Assembly: GCF_900176515.1 (NCBI RefSeq) | Contig: NZ_FWXV01000006.1 | Location: forward strand, 124,001 to 188,000 | Source: Kibdelosporangium aridum | GTDB lineage: Bacteria; Actinomycetota; Actinomycetes; Mycobacteriales; Pseudonocardiaceae | Direction: 5' to 3' | DNA length: 64,000 nt | Shown: piece by piece, positions 17,102-25,504 of the stretch | Layout: each line of letters opens with the position of its first letter | Position numbering within the stretch: position 1 is the first letter of the stretch | The notes under the pieces: generated by a model | What the model was told of the DNA's origin: nothing | What the model saw: the letters and a program-made list of their open reading frames with translations, nothing else | Databases searched by the model: none | Program-made: the position numbers and the translations under genes

Positions 17102-18460
17102 TCAGGAGGCGATACGGGCGATCGAGGTCAGCGGGATCGGCAGCCAGTCGGGGCGATTGGCTTGCTCGTACGCCACCTCGTAGACCGCCTTGTCCAACTC
17201 CAAGGCCCGCAACAACACTTCGTGGTCGCGTGGGTCACCGTTCGGGGAGACCTCCGCGTACCCGTCGCAGAACGCTCCTCGGTTGCGATTGGTCCACTCA
17301 CGCGCGCGCACCGCGAGCTGATGATCCTCTGGCTGCCCGACAAGCAATTGGTGCGCCGCGTAGTCGAACGACCTGAGCATCCCGGCCACGTCACGCAGCG
17401 GCGAGCGGGGCACGCTGCGCTCGTGCACCGGCGCGGCGGGCTCGCCCTCGAAGTCGATCAACGCCCAGCCGTTCACCGTACGCAGCACCTGGCCCAGGTG
17501 CAGATCGCCATGCACGTGCTGGACCGGCACGCCACCGTCCGCCGTGCCACGGGCCTCCTCGAACACGCCGCGGATGGCCTCTTCCTGCGGTGCCAGCGCG
17601 GGAACGGTTTCGAGCACAGTGTCCAGCCTGCGGTGCATCGCGTCGACGGCCACGTCCAGCTCACCTGGCTCGACCGGCCGGGAATCCAACGCCCGCGCCA
17701 GATCCGCGTGCACGGCCGCCACGGCCGCGCCCAACCGGTGCGCCTCACCCGCGAAGTCGCCGCCGACCTCGTCGGCGTGCAGGTCGGCCTCGGCCATCAG
17801 GTCACGCACGCTGGTGGTGGCCATCGCCCAGCCGTCCGCCGCGTCGGCGAGGAACTGTTGCAGCATCCCCAAAGTCGGGCGATCACCCTCGTCGTCGGAG
17901 ATCCAGCCGAGCGGCTGCGCGATGTGCTCGCAGCCGACCGAGTGCAGCGCGCGGTGGATCTGCAGGTCCGGGTTCGGGCCCGCGGACAGCTTGCGGAACA
18001 GCTTCAAGATGTACTGCTGGCCGTAGATCAACGAGGTGTTGCTCTGCTCGGAGGTCACCGCGCGGCCACGCAGGCCCTCATCGAGGTCCACGTCGGTCTC
18101 CCGGTGGAACGCGATCGGGCCTGCCGACTCCTCCTCGGCGATCGCGTCCAGCAGGAACGTCATCAGCTCAGCATCGGCCGTGGCCTCGTACCAATGCCTG
18201 CCTTCGCTGTCGATCCAGACGCCGGACAGGTACTCCGGCGGGTTGTCCCGGCTGCCCAGCAGCAGCTGGTAGACCGACTTGCGGTCCTCCTGCACGACTT
18301 CGACAAGCGCGTGCACCAGCCGGGGATCGTTGTCCAGCAACGTGATCACACGCACCGGCCGGGCCTCGGTGACCGGCCGGTCCTTCCCGCCGAACCACCT
18401 CTGGTGGGGCAACCACTTCGGCAACTCGTCGGCCAGCATCCGCAGAACCGGCTCCGTCAT
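17102..18460 (-). CDS. mak: Maltokinase (maltose-1-phosphate forming)
   Basis: A 452-aa kinase (also called Pep2) that phosphorylates maltose with ATP to alpha-maltose-1-phosphate, the GlgE substrate. The N-terminal cap (LPHQRWFGGKDRP) is typical. The catalytic loop HVHGDLHLGQVL and the metal-binding segment ALIDFEGEP are intact. The start overlaps the treS stop by four bases (ATGA), so the two are translationally coupled, matching the known TreS-Pep2 functional pairing. Confidence 0.94.
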   Translation of the reverse strand: MTEPVLRMLADELPKWLPHQRWFGGKDRPVTEARPVRVITLLDNDPRLVHALVEVVQEDRKSVYQLLLGSRDNPPEYLSGVWIDSEGRHWYEATADAELMTFLLDAIAEEESAGPIAFHRETDVDLDEGLRGRAVTSEQSNTSLIYGQQYILKLFRKLSAGPNPDLQIHRALHSVGCEHIAQPLGWISDDEGDRPTLGMLQQFLADAADGWAMATTSVRDLMAEADLHADEVGGDFAGEAHRLGAAVAAVHADLARALDSRPVEPGELDVAVDAMHRRLDTVLETVPALAPQEEAIRGVFEEARGTADGGVPVQHVHGDLHLGQVLRTVNGWALIDFEGEPAAPVHERSVPRSPLRDVAGMLRSFDYAAHQLLVGQPEDHQLAVRAREWTNRNRGAFCDGYAEVSPNGDPRDHEVLLRALELDKAVYEVAYEQANRPDWLPIPLTSIARIAS

Positions 18461-20247
18461 CCCTCGTCCACCGCCATGATCTCGAACCAGTAGAAGCCAT
18501 GCCCCGGCAGCGTGAGCAAGTAGGACAACTCGCCGATCAACGGGAACCGCACCCCGCCGGTCAGCTCGACCGGCTGACGCCCCTCGTACTCCGAGAGATC
18601 GAGCTCCACGGGCTGCGGGAACCGGGAGAGGTTGTTCACGCAGAGCACCGTGTCGTCCCCATGCCGCCGCAAGTACGCGAGCACGCTCGGGTTGGACGAA
18701 CCGAGCTCCTGGAAATCCCCGAGCCCGAACGCGCTGTGTTGTTTACGGACCTCGATCATCCGACGCGACCAATGCAGCAGCGACGACGTGTTGTTCAATT
18801 GCGACTCTACGTTGATGGCCTGGTATCCGTACACAGGGTCGGCGATCACCGGTAGGTAAATTCGCCCCGGATCGCATTGGGAGAAGCCACCGTTGCGGTC
18901 GGGCGTCCACTGCATCGGCGTGCGCACGGCGTCGCGGTCACCGAGCCAGATGTTGTCACCCATGCCGATTTCGTCGCCGTAGTACAGAACTGGCGAGCCG
19001 GGCAGCGACAGCAGCATCGCGGTGAACAGCTCCAGCTGGTTGCGGTCGTTGTCCAGCAGCGGCGCCAGCCGCCTGCGGATGCCGATGTTGGCTTTCATCC
19101 GCGGGTCCTTGGCGTACTCCGCGTACATGTAGTCGCGTTCCTCGTCGGTGACCATTTCCAAGGTCAGCTCGTCGTGGTTACGCAGGAAGATCCCCCACTG
19201 CGCGCCGGACGGGATCTGCGGCGTCTGGGCGAGGATCTCGGAGATCGGGAACCGCGACTCCCGCCGGACGGCCATGAAGATCCGTGGCATCAGCGGGAAG
19301 TGGAACGCCATGTGGCACTCGTCGCCGCCGACCGCCGGGTCGCCGAAGTACTCGACCACGTCCGACGGCCACTGGTTGGCCTCGGCCAGCAGCACCCGGC
19401 CGGGGTACTCGTCGTCGACGACCTTGCGGCACCGGCGCAGGAACTCGTGCGTGCGCGGCAGGTTCTCGCAGTTGGTGCCCTCTTCCTCGAACAGGTAGGG
19501 CACGGCGTCCAGCCGGAAGCCGTCGATGCCCAGGTCGAGCCAGAACCGCAGTACCTCGAGCATGGCCTCCTGCACCTCGCCGTTCTCGTAGTTGAGATCG
19601 GGCTGGTGGGAGAAGAACCGGTGCCAGTAGAACTGGCCGCGGACCGGGTCGTACGTCCAGTTCGAGGTCTCGGTGTCGACGAAGATGATCCGGGCGTCCG
19701 GGTAGGCCTCGTTGGTGTCCGACCAGACGTAGTAGTCGCCGTACGGGCCGTCGGGGTCGTTGCGGGACGCCTGGAACCACGGGTGCGCGTCCGAGGTGTG
19801 GTTGAGCACCAGGTCGGTGATCACCCGGATGCCGCGCCGGTGCGCCTCGTTGAGCAGGTAGACGAAGTCGTCGACGGTGCCGAACTCGGGCAGCACCGCG
19901 CGGAAGTCGGAGATGTCGTAGCCGCCGTCGCGCAGCGGCGACGCGTAGAACGGCGGCAGCCAGAGGCAGTCCACCCCGAGCCACGCCAGATAGTCCATCT
20001 TGGACGCAAGGCCACGCAGGTCGCCGGTGCCGTCGCCGTCGGAGTCGGTGAAGGCACGGACGAGGACCTCGTAGAAGACCGCGGTTTTGAACCAGTCCGG
20101 TTCCCGCGGCACCAGTCTCGCCGACCGGAAATCCTCGGCCTGGGGCTCCACCAGGTGTCCGTCGGCCATGACGGCCTCACCGGTATGCGGGACGCCCTGC
20201 AGGCCCAACGCGGAGTCAGGGCGGGGATCTTCCGGCACAGTCGACAC
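18457..20247 (-). CDS. treS: Trehalose synthase (maltose alpha-D-glucosyltransferase)
   Basis: About 596 aa from GTG 20247; the start is uncertain because longer (20295) and shorter starts exist. It interconverts trehalose and maltose. GH13_16 motifs are present: DLVLNHTSDAHPWF, nucleophile region DGFRLDAVPYLFEEEG, acid region LLAEANQWPSDVV and FLRNHDELTLEMVTDEER. HTGEAVMADGHLVEPQ at the N-terminus is typical of actinobacterial TreS. The stop overlaps the mak start. Confidence 0.95.
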   Translation of the reverse strand: MSTVPEDPRPDSALGLQGVPHTGEAVMADGHLVEPQAEDFRSARLVPREPDWFKTAVFYEVLVRAFTDSDGDGTGDLRGLASKMDYLAWLGVDCLWLPPFYASPLRDGGYDISDFRAVLPEFGTVDDFVYLLNEAHRRGIRVITDLVLNHTSDAHPWFQASRNDPDGPYGDYYVWSDTNEAYPDARIIFVDTETSNWTYDPVRGQFYWHRFFSHQPDLNYENGEVQEAMLEVLRFWLDLGIDGFRLDAVPYLFEEEGTNCENLPRTHEFLRRCRKVVDDEYPGRVLLAEANQWPSDVVEYFGDPAVGGDECHMAFHFPLMPRIFMAVRRESRFPISEILAQTPQIPSGAQWGIFLRNHDELTLEMVTDEERDYMYAEYAKDPRMKANIGIRRRLAPLLDNDRNQLELFTAMLLSLPGSPVLYYGDEIGMGDNIWLGDRDAVRTPMQWTPDRNGGFSQCDPGRIYLPVIADPVYGYQAINVESQLNNTSSLLHWSRRMIEVRKQHSAFGLGDFQELGSSNPSVLAYLRRHGDDTVLCVNNLSRFPQPVELDLSEYEGRQPVELTGGVRFPLIGELSYLLTLPGHGFYWFEIMAVDEG

Positions 20248-20399
20248 GTTCGCACCACTCGTTCGCTTGAGACTGACACTTTTGTGGTACCCCAAAGCGC
20301 GACTGTTTGCACAGTGAAAGCTCTGGCGGTGACGGGACTCTAGCTGGTCAACCGCCGAGCGGGCGAACTACGGTACCCGTTGGAAGAGAAGGGCGCCGG

Positions 20400-21218
20400 A
20401 TGGAAGTTCGCAACGGGTACCTGGACGTCTCCAAGGAGCCGGCCTGGCGGGACGAGTTCACTGAGGTGTTCGTCGAGCGCGGCGCCACCGGCGTGCTGCT
20501 GTCCGGGGATCACGACGACCTCGGCTTCCTGACCGAGATCCCCGGTTTGCAGGCAGTGAGCTTCCTGCGCGGGATCAAGGACGCGTCCGGCATAGCTGAG
20601 GTGCCCGGCCTGAAGGAGTTGAGCCTGCCGTCTGACTACTCTGGACCGCTCGACCTGTCCGGCCTGACCGGACTGGAATCACTGTCGATGCCGTACTCAC
20701 CAGCCGTGGCCGGTCTGCCCGCGCTGACCCGGCTGCGCTCACTGATGATCTGGTTCTGGCCGAAACGCGTCGAACTGGACGTGCTCGGCCCGAAACCCGA
20801 ACTGGCTGAGATGCGGCTGGAGTTCAAGCGAGGAGTGCGGATTTCCTCGGCCGCTCTGGCCGCGGCGCCGAAACTTCGGAAACTGTCGCTTTATGACGGC
20901 GAACTGACCGATGCCGACGGTCTGTCCGGCCTCTCCGATATGCGCGAAATATCGTTCTTCGGCACGAAGATCGACCGGATCGATTTCGTCGCGGCCATGC
21001 CGCGGCTGTTCTGGCTCTGGCTGGAGAAGTGCGGGGACATCGCCGACATCGAGGCGCTACGCGGGCACGCGTCGATGAAACACCTGACCCTGAGCGACGT
21101 GAAAATCATCAGCGGAGATCTCAGTCCGCTGCTGGATCTTCCCGCCGCGACCGGTATCGGGATCCACCCCCGATACCGGCACTACAGCCACGAACTCGAC
21201 GAAGTCAGCCGCGGCTGA
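20400..21218 (+). CDS. Leucine-rich-repeat protein
   Basis: A 272-aa protein made almost entirely of short leucine-rich repeats (for example LTGLESLSMPYSPAVAGLP and APKLRKLSLYDGELTDADGL), without signal peptide or membrane segment. ATG 20400 follows GAAGGGCG; a longer frame from 20307 runs over the treS promoter. Such repeats usually bind proteins, but no partner is evident. It lies in opposite orientation between treS and glgE and converges on glgE with only a five-base gap, so it looks like an insertion into the glucan operon. Confidence 0.78.
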   Translation: MEVRNGYLDVSKEPAWRDEFTEVFVERGATGVLLSGDHDDLGFLTEIPGLQAVSFLRGIKDASGIAEVPGLKELSLPSDYSGPLDLSGLTGLESLSMPYSPAVAGLPALTRLRSLMIWFWPKRVELDVLGPKPELAEMRLEFKRGVRISSAALAAAPKLRKLSLYDGELTDADGLSGLSDMREISFFGTKIDRIDFVAAMPRLFWLWLEKCGDIADIEALRGHASMKHLTLSDVKIISGDLSPLLDLPAATGIGIHPRYRHYSHELDEVSRG

Positions 21219-21223
21219 TCCCG

Positions 21224-23191
21224 TCACCTTTGGACGGAAATGATGTGGGCGACCGCGTGCCACGGTTCGAGCCGGACATAATTGGCTTGTCCCCAATCCC
21301 ATGATTGCCCGGTCACTTCGTCGTACGCGGTGAACCGGTCGTGCCAGCGCATGCCGAGTTCGGGCATGTCCAGCCAGACCGTGGCCTGCTCGGCCGAGAA
21401 CGGGTCGAGGCTGAGCACCACGATGACGGTGTCGCCGGACGCCGGGTCCACTTTGGAGTAAGCCAGGATCGCGTCGTTGTCGACGTGGTGGAACCGCAGG
21501 GTCCGCAACTGCTGCAGCGCCGGGTGCGCCCGGCGGATCGAGTTCAGCCGGCGCAGCCACGGTTCGAGCGAACGCCCGTCAGCCAGCGCCTGCTCCCAGT
21601 CGCGCGGGCGAAGCTGGTACTTCTCCGAGTCGAGGTACTCCTCGCTGCCTTCACGCACCGGTTCGTGCTCGAACAGCTCGTAACCCGAGTAGACGCCCCA
21701 CGTCGGCGAGAACGTGGCGGCCAGCGCGGCCCGCAGCGCGAACATGCCCGGGCCGCCTTCCTGCAGTGAGGCGTGCAGGATGTCCGGCGTGTTGACGAAC
21801 AGGTTCGGCCGGGCCTCGTCGGCGTGGTTGACCAGCTCCTGACCGAATTCGATCAGCTCCTGCTTGCCGGTGCGCCACGTGAAGTATGTGTACGACTGCG
21901 TGAACCCCAGGCGCGCCAGCCCGTACAGCCGAGCGGGCCGGGTGAAGGCCTCGGAGAGGAACAGCACGTCCGGATGGGTCGACTTCACCTGGGTGATCAG
22001 CCAGTGCCAGAAGTCCGGTGGCTTGGTGTGCGGGTTGTCCACTCGGAAGATCCGCACGCCGCTCTCCACCCAGTGCAGGACGACGCGTAGTACTTCCGCG
22101 TACAGCCCGGCCGGGTCGTTGTCGAAGTTGAGCGGGTAGATGTCCTGGTACTTCTTCGGCGGGTTCTCCGCGTACGCGATCGTGCCGTCCGGGCGCGTGG
22201 TGAACCACTCCGGGTGCTCCTTGACCCACGGGTGGTCCGGCGCGCACTGCAACGCCAGGTCGAGCGCGACTTCCATGCCCAGCTCGTGCGTGCGGGCGAC
22301 GAAGTCCTTGAAGTCCGCGAGCGTGCCCAGCTGCGGGTGGATCGCGTCGTGGCCGCCTTCGTCCGAGCCGATCGCCCAGACCGACCCGACGTCCTCCGGC
22401 ACCGAGATCACGCTGTTGTTCGGGCCTTTTCGGTTGATCTTGCCGATCGGGTGGATCGGCGGCAGGTAGACCACGTCGAAGCCCATCGACGCGACCCGCT
22501 CCAGCTCGTTCGCGGCCGTGGCGAACGTGCCGTGCACCGCCTTGCCCGACTCGTCGACGCCACCGGTCGACCGGGGGAAGAATTCGTACCATGACCCGAA
22601 AAGGGCACGTTTGCGGTCGACCCAGACCCGGATCGTCTTACCGCGGGTGACCAGTTCCCGCACCGGGTGACTCGTCATGATCCGGTGCACCGGCTCGGAC
22701 AGCGCCTCCGCGATCCGCGCGGGCAACGGACGGTCCGTGTCGCGCAGCGCCTGCGCGGCCGACGCGAGCAACCGCTTCTCACCGTTGCGGTTGGGGCGCC
22801 GGGAAACCCGCTCGAGCAAGCGGGCCCCGTTCTCCAAGTCGTTCCACAGTTCCTCTGGCCCCTGCGCGGCGCCGACCTTCACCTCGACCGCGTGCTTCCA
22901 CGTCGACCACGGGTCGCTCCAGGCGTCGACACGGAAGGTCCACAGGCCTTCGGTGTCCGGCACGATCACCGCGACGAACTCGTCCGGCTCGACCGGATGC
23001 GGCTCCATCCGGGTCTGGCGGGCCACCGTGTCGGTCGGCCCGCGCCAGGCGACGGTCGCGGCGACCGCGTCATGGCCTTCTCGCCACACCGTCGCCTGGA
23101 TCGGAACATGTTCTCCGACAACGGCTTTGACCGGATACCGGCCACAGTCGACAGACGGGGAGACATTGTCGATGCCAAGACGACCGCTCAC
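21224..23191 (-). CDS. glgE: Alpha-1,4-glucan:maltose-1-phosphate maltosyltransferase (GH13_3)
   Basis: A 655-aa enzyme that transfers maltosyl units from maltose-1-phosphate onto alpha-1,4-glucan. The N-terminal beta domain and helical insert precede a GH13_3 barrel. The nucleophile segment is RIFRVDNPHTKPPDFW and the acid/base segment VLFLSEAFTRP, both as in characterised GlgE. The start is set at GTG 23191, where AGGAG lies nine bases upstream; a longer frame has no support. Together with TreS, Mak and GlgB it forms the complete trehalose-to-glucan route. Confidence 0.96.
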   Translation of the reverse strand: MSGRLGIDNVSPSVDCGRYPVKAVVGEHVPIQATVWREGHDAVAATVAWRGPTDTVARQTRMEPHPVEPDEFVAVIVPDTEGLWTFRVDAWSDPWSTWKHAVEVKVGAAQGPEELWNDLENGARLLERVSRRPNRNGEKRLLASAAQALRDTDRPLPARIAEALSEPVHRIMTSHPVRELVTRGKTIRVWVDRKRALFGSWYEFFPRSTGGVDESGKAVHGTFATAANELERVASMGFDVVYLPPIHPIGKINRKGPNNSVISVPEDVGSVWAIGSDEGGHDAIHPQLGTLADFKDFVARTHELGMEVALDLALQCAPDHPWVKEHPEWFTTRPDGTIAYAENPPKKYQDIYPLNFDNDPAGLYAEVLRVVLHWVESGVRIFRVDNPHTKPPDFWHWLITQVKSTHPDVLFLSEAFTRPARLYGLARLGFTQSYTYFTWRTGKQELIEFGQELVNHADEARPNLFVNTPDILHASLQEGGPGMFALRAALAATFSPTWGVYSGYELFEHEPVREGSEEYLDSEKYQLRPRDWEQALADGRSLEPWLRRLNSIRRAHPALQQLRTLRFHHVDNDAILAYSKVDPASGDTVIVVLSLDPFSAEQATVWLDMPELGMRWHDRFTAYDEVTGQSWDWGQANYVRLEPWHAVAHIISVQR

Positions 23192-23244
23192 AGAGGCTCT
23201 CCTCAGGTGTGGGGTTCTGCCTCTAGTCTGCCGTGTCTGAGCGC

Positions 23245-23652
23245 TTATCGCGTAATGGGGTTGCCCCACACGCGCTGGTAAGCCTGCTGTAACCACGCGT
23301 TCGCACGATCACGGTCGGGCCGCTCTGGCAAAGGCGAACTGGTGATCAACTTTTCCAGCTCGGCCTCGAGCTCGTCCGCCGCGGCAAGCGCTTCTTGCTT
23401 CGTGTGCTTGCCCTGCCGCAGATCCCGCAGCCACGTCAGCCACGGCTCGGGGATCGGCAGCGTGATCTTGCCGGTCTCCAGCAGCTCCACACCCTGCACG
23501 CCGAGCCGCACCATGTGCATCGCGTACTTGGCGTCGAAGCCGTACTTCTCGATCAGCTCGGGCCGGTTCGTGTGCCGTTTCAGGCCGAGCATGCCCGCCC
23601 GCTGCGACCGCAGATAGCCGATGAAGCGCATGCCTGCTTGGCGCGACAGCAC
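23245..23652 (-). pseudogene. C-terminal fragment of an RlaP-like nucleotidyltransferase
   Basis: The frame encodes about 135 aa resembling the C-terminal half of the RlaP family (RNA-repair-associated DNA polymerase beta-type nucleotidyltransferase): NRPELIEKYGFDAKYAMHM and LRLGVQGVELLETGKITLP-like segments. Upstream, the same frame continues family-like (KPEIVLSRQAGMRFIGYLR) to a stop at 23746-23748 with no ATG. The catalytic GS-DxD half is missing. It is probably a decaying, 5'-truncated gene; a short protein from GTG 23652 cannot be excluded. Confidence 0.65.
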
Positions 23653-23781
23653 GATCTCCGGCTTCGCGCGCGCAGGATCGTGCTCTGCGCGGCGATCGCG
23701 GCGAACTGCGGACTCGAGTGCTTCATGAGGTGGATTTGTACCGGTTCACCAGGGCGAACGCGTACTGGTTTTCGGCCGGGC

Positions 23782-24414
23782 TCAGCTCAGTGCGGCTTCC
23801 AGCGGGACGGCCACCGGCCGGGGCAGTGGAGCGGTGTTTCCCGCGCGGAACGCCTGAAGCAGATAGGCCACGAACCGCCGGGACGCATCCGCGGTCGCCT
23901 CTGGCGTGCCAGCGTGGATCCCGCTGTTGGCCTGCAGAAGAAGCGTCAGGTCGGACGGATGGAAGTCGCGGCGCAGCATGCCCGCGGCTTGTGCACGCCG
24001 CACCAGCTCGGCGAGCCCCCGCTCGGCTCGTTCGCGCAGCGCCCTGAACTCCGACGCGTGCGGGAAGGCCGTGACGAACGCCTTGGAAAATCCTCGGTCT
24101 TTCGCCTGCATCGCGCACACCTCCTCGACGACCTGGCAGAACGCGTGCCATGGGTCGGGGTCGGCCAGTGCGGTGTCCAGCAGGCCCGCGCACTCGGTCA
24201 TCTGCTCGGCGAACGCGGCCGCGACCAGGTCTTCCTTGGTCGGGAATCGGCGGTAGAGGGTCGCGACACCAAGGCCTGCGCGGCGCGCGATCTCGCTCAT
24301 CGGCACGTCCAGGCCCTCCGTCGAGAAGATCTCCCGTGCCGTGTCGAGGATCTTGGCGCGGTTGGCGGCCGCGTCCGTGCGCAAGCGAGGCAATGTCGTC
24401 GACACGTCTCTCAC
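23782..24414 (-). CDS. TetR-family transcriptional regulator
   Basis: A 210-aa regulator with a canonical N-terminal helix-turn-helix (AAANRAKILDTAREIFSTEG, then EIARRAGLGVATLYRRFPTK). It is divergent from a quinone-oxidoreductase-like gene with only 49 bases between the starts. It most likely represses that gene and itself. Repeats of GAAGTGGA in the shared promoter are candidate operators. Confidence 0.88.
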   Translation of the reverse strand: MRDVSTTLPRLRTDAAANRAKILDTAREIFSTEGLDVPMSEIARRAGLGVATLYRRFPTKEDLVAAAFAEQMTECAGLLDTALADPDPWHAFCQVVEEVCAMQAKDRGFSKAFVTAFPHASEFRALRERAERGLAELVRRAQAAGMLRRDFHPSDLTLLLQANSGIHAGTPEATADASRRFVAYLLQAFRAGNTAPLPRPVAVPLEAALS

Positions 24415-24421
24415 TTTAGGC

Positions 24422-24477
24422 GAAGTGGAAGACTCTGTCCGTTTCCGCTGCTAGAAGTGGAGCATGGCTTCCACTTC
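24422..24477. promoter_or_regulatory. GAAGTGGA repeats in the TetR/oxidoreductase promoter
   Basis: GAAGTGGA occurs at 24422-24429 and 24454-24461 and inverted (TCCACTTC) at 24470-24477. The last two form an inverted repeat with an 8-base spacer that spans the ATG of the oxidoreductase. This is a plausible TetR operator overlapping both promoters, although its position over the start codon is unusual. Confidence 0.5.
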
Positions 24478-25411
24478 CATGCGACTTGTCACGTTCGACC
24501 GGTACGGCCCTCCTGAGGTGCTGTCGGTGACCACTGGTCCAGTACCGAGGCCGCGCCCGGGCGAGGTGCTCGTGCGAGTGCGTGCTGTGTCGGTCAACGG
24601 CGGCGAACTCGCTGTGCGTGCCGGTCGGCTGCGCCCGTTCAGCGGCAGGCAGTTCCCCAAACGGGTCGGGGTCGACCTGGTCGGCGAGGTGGTCGAGCCG
24701 GGGACGAGCAGGTTCGCCGCCGGTGACCTCGTCTGGGGCCTGATCGGGCGGCGGATGGGTTCGGCCGCGGACTACGTCGCGGTACGGGCCGACCGAATCG
24801 ATCATCTCCCGGCCGGGCTCGACGTCGTGGAAGCCGCCGCGCTGCCCGTCGGGACCACGGCGATCACCGCGTTGCGCGACCTGGCCGCGCTCGCACCCGG
24901 TGAGCGGCTGCTCGTCCGGGGTGCGACCGGCGGCGTCGGATACGTCGCGGTACAGCTCGGCAAGGCAATGGGAGCGCATGTGACGGGGCTGGCCAGTGCG
25001 GCCAACTTGGACTTGGTGAAGGAACTCGGCGCCGACGAGGCGATCGACTACCGCGCGCCTGGTCAGCTGGGCCTTTTCGACGTCGTTCTCGACACGGTCG
25101 GTACCGGTCTGCCCGCCTTCCACCGACTGCTCACCCCTCGGGGACGGATGGTCACGATCGCGTTCGACCTCGACCGCCCGATCCGCTCGGTGGGCTACAT
25201 CGCGGCGAACGCGATCCGTCGCACCCGCTGGGTCAGAGGCTTCAGCGGCAATCCGACCGCGGCGCTGTTCGCCGAACTCGGCCGCTGGGTCACGGCAGGG
25301 GCGATCCAGCCGAGGGTGGACCGGGTGTTCCCGATGGCGGAGGCCGCCGCCGCGCACCGTGCGCTGGAACAGGGCGGTGTGCGCGGCAAAATCGTGATCG
25401 AGATGTCCTGA
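24464..25411 (+). CDS. Zinc-type (MDR) quinone oxidoreductase-like dehydrogenase
   Basis: A 315-aa medium-chain reductase. A GroES-like N-terminal domain (GEVLVRVRAVSVNGGELAVR) is followed by a Rossmann domain with the NADPH motif GATGGVGYVAVQLGKAMGAHV. Cysteine zinc ligands are absent, so it belongs with zinc-free quinone/enone reductases such as QOR. Divergence from a TetR gene suggests inducible detoxification of a reactive carbonyl or quinone. The substrate is not predictable. Confidence 0.85.
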   Translation: MASTSMRLVTFDRYGPPEVLSVTTGPVPRPRPGEVLVRVRAVSVNGGELAVRAGRLRPFSGRQFPKRVGVDLVGEVVEPGTSRFAAGDLVWGLIGRRMGSAADYVAVRADRIDHLPAGLDVVEAAALPVGTTAITALRDLAALAPGERLLVRGATGGVGYVAVQLGKAMGAHVTGLASAANLDLVKELGADEAIDYRAPGQLGLFDVVLDTVGTGLPAFHRLLTPRGRMVTIAFDLDRPIRSVGYIAANAIRRTRWVRGFSGNPTAALFAELGRWVTAGAIQPRVDRVFPMAEAAAAHRALEQGGVRGKIVIEMS

Positions 25412-25504
25412 GGCGATCGCCGTTCTGCGCGTTGACCAGGTCCGTTGCGGTGCACAGCGGAACGGTCTTCAAGATCGCCCGCACCGGTAAGTATGGTGCT
25501 CGGG

